Counted from the stretch's first letter, positions 8,001 to 15,738 are shown. The stretch: DNA of 64,000 nucleotides from M3007 sp964481485 (GCA_964481485.1 CAYZVM010000001.1:12322-76321), one strand, 5' to 3'. Translations and numbers: made by a program. Notes: generated by a model from the letters alone, not told the origin.

Positions 8001-10394
8001 GGCCTGACTGCTTGGAGCCTGACTTTTTGTTTCTTCGATGCTATTCCTGATGGAGTGTTGGCAAACAACAATCCCCTTTTGGTGCCAGCCAGCGGGAATG
8101 GAACAATTGCCAATACGAACCTGTCGCTTACGCTCTCGGGCGACGACGACCAAAGCAAATTCACGCTGCTGAGCCTCCCGGCGCATGGCATATTGTCGTT
8201 GGATGGAACACCGCTGGGCCTCGGCGGCACGTTCACGCAAGCAGACATCAATGCTGGTTTGGTGGTTTACACACACAATGGCGACGGTGCAACGGAAGAT
8301 GAATTCCTGTTTGACGCGACCGATTTGAACAACTTTGCTTGGGTACATAGCGCCACGTTCAATATTTCTATTATTCAAAATGGTCTCGCTGCCACAGCCG
8401 CGCAGACGCAAGCCGTGTTGTGCAACAATGACGCTACCGGCGAAATCACTGTCATCGCAGTCGGCCTTGACGGCCAATACCAGTACAGCCTGAACGGCGG
8501 CCCCAACCAAGCATCCAACGTGTTCGGCGGTCTGACAGCTGGCACCTATACGGTGGTTGTGACCGGCCAATTTGGGTTCACAGCGACGGCCAATTCCGTT
8601 ACATTGACCAACCCGGCGGCCATCACAGCCAGCACTTCGGTCGCGGATGACGATGTGACCGTGACGGCTGCGGGCGGCACAGGTGCATTGGAATACAGCC
8701 TCAATGGAGAGGATTTCCAATCTTCCAATGTTTTTGAAGACCTTGACAACGGCATTTATACCGTCACCGTCCGCGACGAAAATGGCTGCACAGCTACCGC
8801 AGAGGCCATCGTGGCAGTCAATTCTTTGCTTGCAAGTTTGCAAGTTCAAACGCCCATCAGTTGTTTTGGAGGAAATGACGGCACCATCACTGTCAACGTG
8901 GGCGGCGGTCAAGCCCCGTATGAATACAGCCTGAACGGCGCGCCATTCCAGTCAAGCAATACATTCAGCGGTCTGGCGGCGGGTGTTTATTCCGTAGAAG
9001 TCCGCGATAATCAAGACTTTACGACAACTACAGATGAAATCACGCTGACCGACCCCGCACAAATCACTGCTTCGGCGGCTGCCAATTTGAACGTCATCAC
9101 GGTAGCCGCTTCGGGCGGCACGGGTACGTTGGAATACAGCCTCAACGGTACGGATTTCCAGCCGGGCAATACTTTTGGCAGTCTTGCTAACGGCGACTAT
9201 ACGGTGACAGTCCGCGACGCGAAGGGCTGCACGGAGACGGTGGAAGTGACCGTGGATGTTGCGCCTTTGACCCTCGTTTCTGTCGTGGAAACACAGGGAA
9301 TTCAGTGTTTTGGCGAGCAAACTGGCGAAATAACGGTCGTTGCTTCCGGCGGTATTCCCCCGTATGAATACGCACTCGATAATGGCACTTACCAGAGCAG
9401 CAATATTTTTACCGGAGTAGGCGGCGGGCCTCACACCGTTCAGGTGCGCGATGCCACCGGCACGGTAGTCGAGTCAAACCCGATATTTATTCAACAACCT
9501 GTGCAACTTGTCGCAGTAGTGGACGTGACTGGCAACGACGCACAATTTTTGGCATTTGGTGGCACACCGCCTTATACCTTCGATTCTGATGCGCCCATAC
9601 CGCCCGTAGATTTGCCGAACGGCGACTACGCGCTCACAGTCACCGATGTCAACGGCTGCACAAGTATGGCCACGTTTACCATCAGCGTCCCGGCGTTGGT
9701 TGTCACCGTTCAAGTTGTGAGCATTGATGCTTGTGTTGGTTCGGCAGTTATCGAAGTTGCTGCCACCGGTGGGGAGCCTCCGTACCAGTATTCGCTGAAC
9801 GGCGGTACATTCCAAGCTTCACCGACATTTACCGTTTTTGCTGGCGCAAACAATGTGCGGGTGCGCGACGCAGCCGGAACGATAGTACAAGTACCTGTAA
9901 ATGTGCAAATCCCGACACCGGTGAGCCTTTCTGCCACAGCGTCAGGTGATACCATTTTTGCGGAAGCACAATTTGGTGTGCCGCCTTACCAATATTCGCT
10001 GAACGGCGGCGCATTCCAAGATTCGCCTGTGTTCCCTGATTTGGCAGACGGCGATTACACCGTGACGGTGCAGGATAATGCGGGGTGTACATCCACGGCT
10101 GTCGTGACAGTCATGGGGTCGGGTGTGGTGGAGCCGGGAGCGGCTTGGGGATTGACGATTGCGCCGAACCCCAGCACGGGTTTGTTCCGACTCACCATGC
10201 AGTCTGCGCCCGTCTCGTTGCGTGCCGAAGTATTTGATGCTGCTGGCCGCATGGTGCGGACGCTTGATTTTTCGCCGGGCGGAGGCCAGTTCAGCACTAT
10301 GTTGGATTTGCAGGATGCGCCGCAGGGCGTGTATATGCTGCGCCTTACCGACGGATCAAATTGGGGCAGCGTTCGGTTGAGCGTCGTTCGATAA
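5016..10394 (+). CDS. Secreted reprolysin-like metalloprotease with SprB repeats and T9SS sorting domain
   Basis: A 1792-residue protein. ATG 5016 is chosen because it directly precedes a signal peptide (MLRNLSVLVLVAFAASLNAQA) and follows a good promoter; the frame is open about 380 bp further upstream but that stretch covers the previous terminator. In order: propeptide-like region; metzincin catalytic domain with HEMGHQFGGNH (His339, Glu340, His343, His349) and Met-turn TIMAYAG; Ig/PKD-like stretches; a fibronectin III-like domain; a proprotein-convertase P-domain; a CSPG/cadherin-like repeat (about 8040-8370); roughly eight SprB-type repeats; and a C-terminal T9SS type A sorting domain (IAPNPSTGLFRL, GVYMLRL). 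It should be exported through Sec and T9SS and kept on or released from the surface. Confidence 0.93.
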   Translation: MLRNLSVLVLVAFAASLNAQALWSDISEQSIALKGERRVVPQTYRTVRLDLSVLQPTLTAAPERFTLAAAGKNSQPVLTLPMPGGGTASFRLTESPVMAPELQAQFPEIRTYTGRGIEDPTALLKCDLTPHGFHAMVISATHSTVFVDPYSVGDSEHYVVYFKKDLLKQNGESFECITETDDLQELHLGESTAKLQGDCQLRRYRLALACTGEYANFHGGTVPTALAAMNTTMNRVNGVYEIDLAITMQLVPNNNLLVFLNSATDPYSNGNASTMLTENQTTCNNIIGSANYDIGHVFGVGSGGVAGSIGNVCTTTKARGVTGLNPPVGDAFDIDYVAHEMGHQFGGNHTYNGTTGSCGGNANTPHSVEPGSGTTIMAYAGICGAQNVQSNSDDYFHAYNVLQINNYSNNGAGNNCPVKIITGNNNPVVNAGADYTIPKSTPFALTATGSDVDGDTLTYCWEQMNAGPTTNPPSPTATSGALFRSFKGTTSPTRFFPRLSDLINNVNYPWEELPGVARTLNFRVLARDNNAGAGCTDEDDMVVTVSGTAGPFLVTVPNTNVLWYVGETQTVTWDVSNTDVAPVSCTNVRILLSTNGGQTYPITLAADVPNIGSADIVVPNNLSNTCRVKVEAIGNVFFDISNTNFRIQLPPVPTFSMNLSTGVVQACAGDTVAITAFITPLLGFSDPVNLTLDGAPAGANISIDPNPATPGGSAEITITGLAPAMAGNYAMTVQATSGTIMQASNVQLNLLPGAPAATAAISPLDGVSGLPLNADLTWNSSPFTEDYIVEVATSPSFDAGVIVQTSVQSDVSLQTSALQPGTVYYWRVRAGNDCGNSDFSQTYAFQTGNFECNQIFISPDVPKTIDATTANTVVSTLDVPTDKTISDVDVTVIANHTYVGDLISKLTAPSGTSVQLFDRPGVPASTFGCSGDNLNLIFDDASSQTADQLDATCNTIPPALLGAFQPINPLSSLNGENAMGTWQLEIEDTFADDGGGLTAWSLTFCFFDAIPDGVLANNNPLLVPASGNGTIANTNLSLTLSGDDDQSKFTLLSLPAHGILSLDGTPLGLGGTFTQADINAGLVVYTHNGDGATEDEFLFDATDLNNFAWVHSATFNISIIQNGLAATAAQTQAVLCNNDATGEITVIAVGLDGQYQYSLNGGPNQASNVFGGLTAGTYTVVVTGQFGFTATANSVTLTNPAAITASTSVADDDVTVTAAGGTGALEYSLNGEDFQSSNVFEDLDNGIYTVTVRDENGCTATAEAIVAVNSLLASLQVQTPISCFGGNDGTITVNVGGGQAPYEYSLNGAPFQSSNTFSGLAAGVYSVEVRDNQDFTTTTDEITLTDPAQITASAAANLNVITVAASGGTGTLEYSLNGTDFQPGNTFGSLANGDYTVTVRDAKGCTETVEVTVDVAPLTLVSVVETQGIQCFGEQTGEITVVASGGIPPYEYALDNGTYQSSNIFTGVGGGPHTVQVRDATGTVVESNPIFIQQPVQLVAVVDVTGNDAQFLAFGGTPPYTFDSDAPIPPVDLPNGDYALTVTDVNGCTSMATFTISVPALVVTVQVVSIDACVGSAVIEVAATGGEPPYQYSLNGGTFQASPTFTVFAGANNVRVRDAAGTIVQVPVNVQIPTPVSLSATASGDTIFAEAQFGVPPYQYSLNGGAFQDSPVFPDLADGDYTVTVQDNAGCTSTAVVTVMGSGVVEPGAAWGLTIAPNPSTGLFRLTMQSAPVSLRAEVFDAAGRMVRTLDFSPGGGQFSTMLDLQDAPQGVYMLRLTDGSNWGSVRLSVVR
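8386..10110 (+). repeat. SprB-type coding repeats
   Basis: About eight units of 60-90 residues, each with a YSLNG-x-FQ core followed by G-YTV-VRD and an NGCT-like turn. Conservation reaches the DNA level around the YSLNGG codons. Such repeats are typical of T9SS-secreted adhesins like SprB, and are prone to copy-number change. Confidence 0.85.
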
Positions 10395-10438
10395 TATGGG
10401 GTTGGAAAGGCCTTGTCTTTCGACCATCTTTGAATAAA

Positions 10439-10485
10439 TTGGCAGCTGTTCGGGTAGCCCGGTTGGGTTCCTGAACAGCTGCCAA
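10439..10485. terminator. 13-bp perfect hairpin abutting the LytTR regulator start
   Basis: Arms 10439-10451 and 10473-10485 (TTGGCAGCTGTTC and its complement) enclose a 21-bp loop. It may end the metalloprotease transcript, but no T tract follows and the hairpin ends 4 bp before the ATG at 10490, so it would also occlude the translation start of the next gene. A regulatory role is possible. Confidence 0.6.
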
Positions 10486-10489
10486 AATT

Positions 10490-11206
10490 ATGCAATACAC
10501 TTGTTACATCATTGATGATGAGCCGATTGCCATCGAAATCATCGAGTCGTACCTGCAGCGGCTGGAGGGGTTTTCTGTTGTGGGAAAATTCACCAACCCC
10601 ATCAAAGCCTTCGAGGCTTTGCAGCAGCAGCCAGTGGATTTGCTGTTCCTCGATATCCAGATGCCGGGGCTGACCGGGCTGGAATTTTTGCAGTCGCTGC
10701 GCTCGAAACCGGAGGTGATTCTCACCACTGCCTACCGCGAATTTGCCCTCGAAGGCTTCGAACTCGACGCGGCGGATTATTTGCTCAAACCTGTTTCGTT
10801 CGACCGTTTTTTAAAGGCGATTGGAAAATTCCAAGCACGGGTGCGCAAGGCGGAATCGTCTGTTTTGCCAAAAATTCAGGCTTCTGAAAATGAAGCCCCG
10901 CACCTTTTTGTCCGCGCCGACCGCAAAAACGTGAAGGTGCTGCTCGACGACATTCTCTATTTGGAAAGCCTGAAAGACTATGTGCGCATCGCTACGGCGC
11001 AGGGCAAAATCACGACCAAAGAGACGATTACGCACTTTGAGGAGGTGTTGCCGAAGGAGCGTTTCTTGCGGGTGCATCGCTCGTTCATTGTGGCCAAAGA
11101 CAAAATCACCGCGCACTCGGCGGACGGATTAGACATCGGGAAAACGCCGATTCCGGTGGGCAGGATGTACAAATTGGCGGTGGAGCGGGAGATTTTGGGG
11201 CGGTAG
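10490..11206 (+). CDS. LytTR-family response regulator
   Basis: A 238-residue protein. Receiver domain: acidic pair at 9-11 (DDE), phospho-acceptor Asp55 in LFLDIQMPG, and LLKPVSFDRF with the conserved Lys. A LytTR DNA-binding domain follows (about 135-238; FLRVHRSFIV). It regulates transcription in response to a sensor kinase, usually a LytS/YehU-type His_kinase; none is encoded in the window, so it is an orphan here. A hairpin sits immediately before its start codon. Confidence 0.93.
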   Translation: MQYTCYIIDDEPIAIEIIESYLQRLEGFSVVGKFTNPIKAFEALQQQPVDLLFLDIQMPGLTGLEFLQSLRSKPEVILTTAYREFALEGFELDAADYLLKPVSFDRFLKAIGKFQARVRKAESSVLPKIQASENEAPHLFVRADRKNVKVLLDDILYLESLKDYVRIATAQGKITTKETITHFEEVLPKERFLRVHRSFIVAKDKITAHSADGLDIGKTPIPVGRMYKLAVEREILGR

Positions 11207-11271
11207 CAGTTGGCCAGCACACTCTTTTTCCACACATATTTCGCCCTCTTGCTAAAAAAGCCAACAGAAAA

Positions 11272-11302
11272 TTTGCGCATTCGGCAGGTGAAGTTATTTT
11301 TG
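11272..11302 (+). promoter_or_regulatory. Bacteroidota promoter TTTG-N19-TATTTTTG for the sdh genes
   Basis: TTTG at 11272-11275 and TATTTTTG at 11295-11302 are separated by 19 bp. Predicted start is near 11308, about 105 nt upstream of the membrane-anchor gene. The leader contains the terminator-like hairpin at 11350-11399. Confidence 0.7.
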
Positions 11303-11349
11303 CCACATGAGCAGGTAAATGCCTGTGCATTCATTAAGCAAAAAATATT

Positions 11350-11399
11350 GAACGACCCATCAAAGCCGCCCTGCGCTTTTGACGGGTCGTTCCTTTTTT
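11350..11399 (+). terminator. Intrinsic terminator or attenuator in the sdh leader
   Basis: A stem of 9 bp (GAACGACCC with GGGTCGTTC), one mismatch and 5-6 further bp is followed by CTTTTTTC. It has full intrinsic-terminator shape but lies downstream of a good promoter and 12 bp before the ATG of the membrane-anchor gene, so readthrough control (attenuation) is plausible. It could otherwise just end the regulator transcript. Confidence 0.75.
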
Positions 11400-11411
11400 C
11401 AATGACCGCCT

Positions 11412-12215
11412 ATGCCCGAATCGAACATCTCTCCCTCTCTCCCCCGCCTCGGCCAAACCTATCGCCGCGACCCCTGGTGGGTAAGCCCCGCGCTCGTTTT
11501 CACCGTGCTGTCCTCGTTTGTGATTTATACGACTTGGGCGGCGTTTCAGGGCGTGCATTATACTTATCAGGGGTATTTGTCGCCGCTGTATTCGCCGGAA
11601 CTGTGGGGCAGTTCGCCGCACAGCGTGTTTGGTCCGCAGCCCGGCTGGTGGCCTGCGTGGTTGCCTTTTTCGCCCGCGCTGCTGATTCTGTGGGCGCCGG
11701 GATTGTTTCGGGTCACCTGCTATTATTACCGGGGCGCTTACTACAAGGCGTTTTTTCTCGACCCGCCTTCCTGCTCCGTTTCAGAATCGAAAAAACGCTA
11801 TACCGGCGAGCAGTCGTTCCCCTTGTTTATGCAAAATGTCCACCGCTATTTCGTGTTCATCGCGCTCGGCTTTTTGGTCATCCTCACCTACGATGTCTGG
11901 AAAGGAATGTGGTTCACCGACCCTGTCACCGGCAAAGAAACCTTCGGCATCGGCGTGGGCACTATCGTGATGGCGGTCAATGTGTTTTTGCTGGGGTCGT
12001 ACGCGACGGGCTGTCATTCGCTGCGCCACGTCGTGGGCGGTATGCTCGACCAACTTTCCCGCCGTCCGGCGCGGTTTCTGGCGTATCGTTGCGTCACTTG
12101 TTTCAATAAAAAGCACATGATGTGGGCTTGGCTGAGTTTGTTCTCGGTGGCATTTACTGATATTTATATCCGACTTTGCTCGATGGGGGTGTGGACGGAT
12201 TTTAGGATTTTTTAG
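11412..12215 (+). CDS. sdhC: Succinate dehydrogenase/fumarate reductase membrane anchor-like protein
   Basis: A 267-residue protein with about five hydrophobic segments (roughly 25-46, 83-101, 145-165, 180-200 and 238-258). Conserved-looking His residues in MQNVHRYF and GCHSLRH could ligate heme. The pattern RRDPWWVSP, TTWAAFQ, YLSPLYSP resembles the single long anchor subunit of actinobacterial Sdh1-type complexes (recalled, not searched). The flavoprotein and iron-sulfur genes follow, which supports the assignment. It would anchor the complex in the cytoplasmic membrane and pass electrons to or from menaquinone. A 222-bp gap with a repeat element separates it from sdhA. Confidence 0.75.
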   Translation: MPESNISPSLPRLGQTYRRDPWWVSPALVFTVLSSFVIYTTWAAFQGVHYTYQGYLSPLYSPELWGSSPHSVFGPQPGWWPAWLPFSPALLILWAPGLFRVTCYYYRGAYYKAFFLDPPSCSVSESKKRYTGEQSFPLFMQNVHRYFVFIALGFLVILTYDVWKGMWFTDPVTGKETFGIGVGTIVMAVNVFLLGSYATGCHSLRHVVGGMLDQLSRRPARFLAYRCVTCFNKKHMMWAWLSLFSVAFTDIYIRLCSMGVWTDFRIF

Positions 12216-12230
12216 TGGTATCCCCCCGCT

Positions 12231-12351
12231 TTGTCATTCTGATCCGCCAGTCGGCGGAGAAGAATCTACACAATATTCGTTCATCGCGATGCTCCAAAGA
12301 ACTCGTGGGAACTTGGCTTTTGTAGTTCCTTCACTTCGTTCAGGATGACAA
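12231..12351. repeat. Dispersed repeat element with TTGTCATTCTGA/TCAGGATGACAA ends
   Basis: A 121-bp element with imperfect terminal inverted repeats. It contains an internal palindrome (CCGCC-AGTC-GGCGG region, 12243-12256) and the phrase CTTCACTTCGTTCAGGATGACA, which from memory is widespread between Bacteroidota genes. It encodes nothing and resembles a MITE or REP-like element. It lies between sdhC and sdhA. Confidence 0.75.
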
Positions 12352-12371
12352 GATTGTGGTGAAGGAATGCC

Positions 12372-12431
12372 ATCCAGTACATTGAGCCTCAATCGAATCA
12401 ATCGAACTCAATCAAAAAAATCGAATCACTC
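12372..12431. repeat. Degenerate direct repeats of CAATCGAA upstream of sdhA
   Basis: Variants of CAATCGAATC, CAATCGAACT and AAATCGAATCACTCGA are repeated over about 60 bp and end a few bases before the sdhA ATG (12438). Confidence 0.6.
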
Positions 12432-12437
12432 GACTAC

Positions 12438-14249
12438 ATGACATCTTACGATACCCTTGACTACGACGTATTGGTGATTGGCGCGGGCGGCGCAGGTCTC
12501 CGGGCTGCAATAGAAGCCTCGGCGCATGGCGTCTCGGTCGGTTTGATTTGCAAATCCCTGCTCGGCAAGGCGCACACGGTCATGGCCGAAGGCGGGGTCG
12601 CCGCCGCTTTGTCGAACGTGGACGAGCGCGACAACTGGAAAGTCCATTTTACGGACACCATGCGCGGCGGGCAATACCTGAACAACTGGCGCATGGCCGA
12701 ACTCCACGCCAAAGAAGCCCCCGACCGGGTGCGCGAACTGGAGGCTTGGGGCGCTCTCTTCGACCGCACCAAAGACGGCAAAATCCTCCAGCGCAACTTC
12801 GGCGGCCACAAATACCCGCGTCTGGCGCACGTCGGCGACCGCACGGGATTGGAGATGATTCGCACCTTGCAAGACCACGGGATTCACCTCGGCATGGAGG
12901 TGCACATGGAGTTTACCGTCGTCACTTTGCTGAAAGACGCAGGGCGCGTGGTCGGCGTTTTCGGCTACGACCGCGAGCGCGGCAGGTTCAAGGCCTTTCG
13001 CGCCAAAGCGGTGGTGCTGGCGACGGGCGGCGTTGGCAGGGCTTACAAAATCACGAGCAACAGTTGGGAATACACGGGCGACGGCCATTCGCTGGCCTAC
13101 CACGCGGGCGCAGATTTGCTCGATATGGAATTTTTGCAATTTCACCCGACAGGCATGGTGTGGCCGCCAAGTGTGCGCGGCATTCTGGTGACGGAAGGTG
13201 TGCGCGGCGAGGGCGGTATTTTGCTCAACAAGGAGGGCCGCCGCTTCATGTTCGACGACATTCCCGACCTTTATAAAAATCAAACGGCTGACAATGAGGA
13301 AGAAGGCTGGCGCTACACGCAGGGCGACCGCAATGCTCGCCGACCGCCTGAACTCCTGACCCGCGACCATGTGGCGCGTTGCATTGTGCGGGAAATCAAG
13401 GCAGGCCGGGGCAGTCCGCACGGCGGCGTTTTTCTCGACATCGCTTGGATAAAGGAAAAAATCCCCAACGCGGCAGACGTGATTAAGAAAAAACTGCCGA
13501 GCATGTACCACCAGTTTAAAAAACTGGCCGACATTGACATCACGAAAGAGCCGATGGAGGTGGGGCCGACGACGCACTACATGATGGGCGGCATCAAAGT
13601 GGACGCCGACTCGCAAATGTCCACCGTGCCGGGGCTGTTTGCGGCGGGCGAGTGTGCGGCGGGTTTGCACGGCGCGAACCGTTTGGGCGGCAATTCGCTT
13701 TCGGATTTGCTTGTTTTTGGAAAACGCGCCGGCGAGTACGCGGCTATTTTTGCAAAAGAAAATGAGCATGGGAAAATTGACGAGACGGCGATAAAAGCCA
13801 TTGTAAACGAAACCCTTGCGCCGTTCGACCGCAACGACGGCGAGAATCCTTTTCAGGTGCAAATTGATTTGCAAGAAATGATGCAAGACCTCGTGGGCAT
13901 TGTTCGGAATGAAGAAGAAATGCAGAAGGCCACGTTGGAATTGAAAAAACTGCGCGAACGTGCGGCCAAAGTGCGGGTCGTCGGCAACCGTGAGTACAAC
14001 GGAGGCTGGCACACGGCGTTGGATTTGCAAAATTTGTTGACATGTTCGGAGGCGATTACGCTGGCGGCGCTCCATCGCAAGGAAAGCCGGGGGGCACATT
14101 TCCGGGAGGATTTTCCGAACAAAGACGCCGAAAGTGGCACGTTCAACTTTGTGATTCGGAAAGGCGGCGATGGGCAGATGGAGATTGTGCGGCAGCCGAT
14201 TGTGGAAGTAAGACCTGATTTGAAAGAGATTATTGAGGAAATGAAGTAA
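12438..14249 (+). CDS. sdhA: Succinate dehydrogenase/fumarate reductase flavoprotein subunit
   Basis: A 603-residue protein. It has the FAD-binding GAGGAGLRAA near residue 15 and an AHTVMAEGG segment whose His46 aligns with the covalent FAD ligand. Substrate-site segments HPTGM and LLTRDHVAR (catalytic Arg) and the capping-domain GGIKVD and GLHGANRLGGNSLSDLLVFG are all intact. Length is usual. It oxidises succinate or reduces fumarate, feeding electrons to the iron-sulfur subunit encoded 100 bp downstream. Direction cannot be told from sequence; this anchor type and a menaquinone-based aerobic Bacteroidota would fit succinate oxidation. Confidence 0.95.
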   Translation: MTSYDTLDYDVLVIGAGGAGLRAAIEASAHGVSVGLICKSLLGKAHTVMAEGGVAAALSNVDERDNWKVHFTDTMRGGQYLNNWRMAELHAKEAPDRVRELEAWGALFDRTKDGKILQRNFGGHKYPRLAHVGDRTGLEMIRTLQDHGIHLGMEVHMEFTVVTLLKDAGRVVGVFGYDRERGRFKAFRAKAVVLATGGVGRAYKITSNSWEYTGDGHSLAYHAGADLLDMEFLQFHPTGMVWPPSVRGILVTEGVRGEGGILLNKEGRRFMFDDIPDLYKNQTADNEEEGWRYTQGDRNARRPPELLTRDHVARCIVREIKAGRGSPHGGVFLDIAWIKEKIPNAADVIKKKLPSMYHQFKKLADIDITKEPMEVGPTTHYMMGGIKVDADSQMSTVPGLFAAGECAAGLHGANRLGGNSLSDLLVFGKRAGEYAAIFAKENEHGKIDETAIKAIVNETLAPFDRNDGENPFQVQIDLQEMMQDLVGIVRNEEEMQKATLELKKLRERAAKVRVVGNREYNGGWHTALDLQNLLTCSEAITLAALHRKESRGAHFREDFPNKDAESGTFNFVIRKGGDGQMEIVRQPIVEVRPDLKEIIEEMK

Positions 14250-14259
14250 CAATTTAAAA

Positions 14260-14318
14260 GTCACGCAAAGAACGCCAAGCGTAGAGTACTCTTTGCGGGC
14301 TTTGCGTCTTTGCGTGAC
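14260..14318. repeat. Inverted repeat with ACGCAAAG words between sdhA and sdhB
   Basis: Arms 14260-14279 and 14300-14318 pair imperfectly (GTCACGCAAAGAACGCCAAG against CTTTGCGTCTTTGCGTGAC). Each arm is itself made of repeated CGCAAAG words. This word is a familiar intergenic phrase in Bacteroidota (from memory). Here it sits inside an operon. Confidence 0.75.
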
Positions 14319-14349
14319 AAAATTTCCAAATAAACGAATCAACAACATC

Positions 14350-15105
14350 ATGCCGACCGCATCTTTTACCATTTACAGAGGCAACGCTACGGAAAACGGA
14401 AGGTTTGAAACCTACTCCACCGAAACAGACGAGGGCATGGTCGTGCTCGATGCCGTGCATAAAATTCAGGCGGAACAGGCCAACGACCTTTCGGTGCGCT
14501 GGAATTGCAAGGCCGGCAAATGCGGCTCCTGCTCGGCGGAAATCAACGGGCGGCCCAAACTCATGTGCATGACCCGGCTCAGCGATTTGCCGTTGGACAA
14601 ACCCGTGTTGTTGCAACCCATGAAAGCATTTCCGTTGATAAAAGATTTGGTGACGGATGTGTCGTGGAATTTTAAAGTGAAGAAAAAAATCAAAAAATTC
14701 AAGCCCCGCAAACCCGACGCGGCAGACGGAACTTGGCGAATTGCTCAAGAAGATGTGGAGCGTGTGCAGGAATTCAGGAAATGTATCGAGTGCTTTTTGT
14801 GCCAGAATGTGTGCCACGTGCTGCGCGAACACGAGATGCACGACGAATTTATAGGGCCTCGATTTTTGGTTTATACCGCCGCATTGGAAATGCATCCGCT
14901 CGATGTGGAAGACCGTGTGCCGGATTTGAAACAGCAGGACGGCATCGGTCTTTGCAACATCACGAAATGCTGCACCACCGTTTGCCCGGAGGATATTCAC
15001 ATCACCGACAACGCCATTATTCCATTAAAAGAGCGGGTGGTGGACAGGTTTTACGACCCATTGTTTTGGTTTTTTAGGCTATTCAAGAAAAAATCGAACT
15101 CATAG
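14350..15105 (+). CDS. sdhB: Succinate dehydrogenase/fumarate reductase iron-sulfur subunit
   Basis: 251 residues from ATG 14350; the open frame extends 19 codons upstream into the repeat, but this start aligns with the family. The 2Fe-2S ligands are Cys53, Cys58, Cys61 and Cys73 (CKAGKCGSC...MC). A second cysteine cluster (CIECFLCQNVCH) and a third (CNITKCCTTVCPE) give the 4Fe-4S and 3Fe-4S sites. It links SdhA to the quinone site in the membrane anchor. With sdhC and sdhA it makes a three-subunit set. Confidence 0.95.
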   Translation: MPTASFTIYRGNATENGRFETYSTETDEGMVVLDAVHKIQAEQANDLSVRWNCKAGKCGSCSAEINGRPKLMCMTRLSDLPLDKPVLLQPMKAFPLIKDLVTDVSWNFKVKKKIKKFKPRKPDAADGTWRIAQEDVERVQEFRKCIECFLCQNVCHVLREHEMHDEFIGPRFLVYTAALEMHPLDVEDRVPDLKQQDGIGLCNITKCCTTVCPEDIHITDNAIIPLKERVVDRFYDPLFWFFRLFKKKSNS

Positions 15106-15107
15106 GG

Positions 15108-15142
15108 GTGGCAACCAACAACCAACAGCTAATAACCAACAA
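15108..15142. repeat. Degenerate AACCAACAA repeats
   Basis: Three to four variants of AACCAACA(G/A) precede the ATG at 15149. It follows the same pattern of short variable words placed just before a start codon. Confidence 0.55.
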
Positions 15143-15148
15143 CGGCTT

Positions 15149-15646
15149 ATGTTTCAACTCAAACCTATTTCCGAAAAAAGTATCCCCGAAGCCTTGCAAA
15201 AAGCGGAACGTTATCGCTTGCTCAACGAGCCATACTTGGCGGAGAGCATCTGTCAGGATATTCTTGAAATTGAGCCGGGCAATCATGCAGCGGTTGTTAC
15301 CATGTTGTTGGCAATTACCGACCAGTTTGGAAGCCACATGTCGGCCAACGTGAACACTGCCCGTCAGCTCCTTCCTTTATTGAAAAATGAATATGAGCGT
15401 CATTATTTTTCGGGCATCATCTGCGAACGGCAGGGCAGTGCCATGTTGAGCCGGGGGAAAGCCAGCGACCATTTTGCTGCTTACGAGTGGCTGACTGATG
15501 CAATGGAGAATTATGAAAAAGCGGAAGCTGTGCGCCCATCCAACAATGACGATGCTATTCTGCGGTGGAATACCTGTGCCCGCCTGATAATGAACCACCG
15601 TCTGCAACCGCGGCAAGAACAGTATGTGGAGCCATCGTTCGATTGA
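15149..15646 (+). CDS. Hypothetical protein, TPR-like helical repeats
   Basis: A 165-residue soluble protein without signal or membrane segment. The N-terminal half (ALQKAERYRLLNEPYLAESICQDILEIEPGNHAAV) has the spacing of a tetratricopeptide repeat, and a second TPR-like helix pair appears near EWLTDAMENYEKAEAVRPSN. TPR proteins mediate protein-protein contacts; partners are unknown. It starts 43 bp after sdhB and may be cotranscribed with the sdh genes. Confidence 0.65.
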   Translation: MFQLKPISEKSIPEALQKAERYRLLNEPYLAESICQDILEIEPGNHAAVVTMLLAITDQFGSHMSANVNTARQLLPLLKNEYERHYFSGIICERQGSAMLSRGKASDHFAAYEWLTDAMENYEKAEAVRPSNNDDAILRWNTCARLIMNHRLQPRQEQYVEPSFD

Positions 15647-15657
15647 TGTGCGTTCTA

Positions 15658-15738
15658 TTTTCGACAGGATTTGCAAGGTTTCATTTTATTGAAAGTCAAT
15701 AACCTGAATCATGTCAACCCCACAAATCCTGTCGAAAA
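15658..15738. repeat. Perfect 16-bp inverted repeat between convergent genes
   Basis: Arms 15658-15673 and 15723-15738 (TTTTCGACAGGATTTG and its complement) enclose 49 bp. The position between convergent genes suggests a bidirectional end signal, but the large loop fits a dispersed repeat better. Confidence 0.7.

Noticed and set aside
12231..12351. Insertion sequence
   Set aside because: Only 121 bp, no transposase frame; called a repeat element instead.
12426..14372. 648-codon open frame antisense to sdhA
   Set aside because: It is exactly antisense to a strongly conserved flavoprotein gene, has no recognisable domain, and its codon pattern is a GC-rich shadow.
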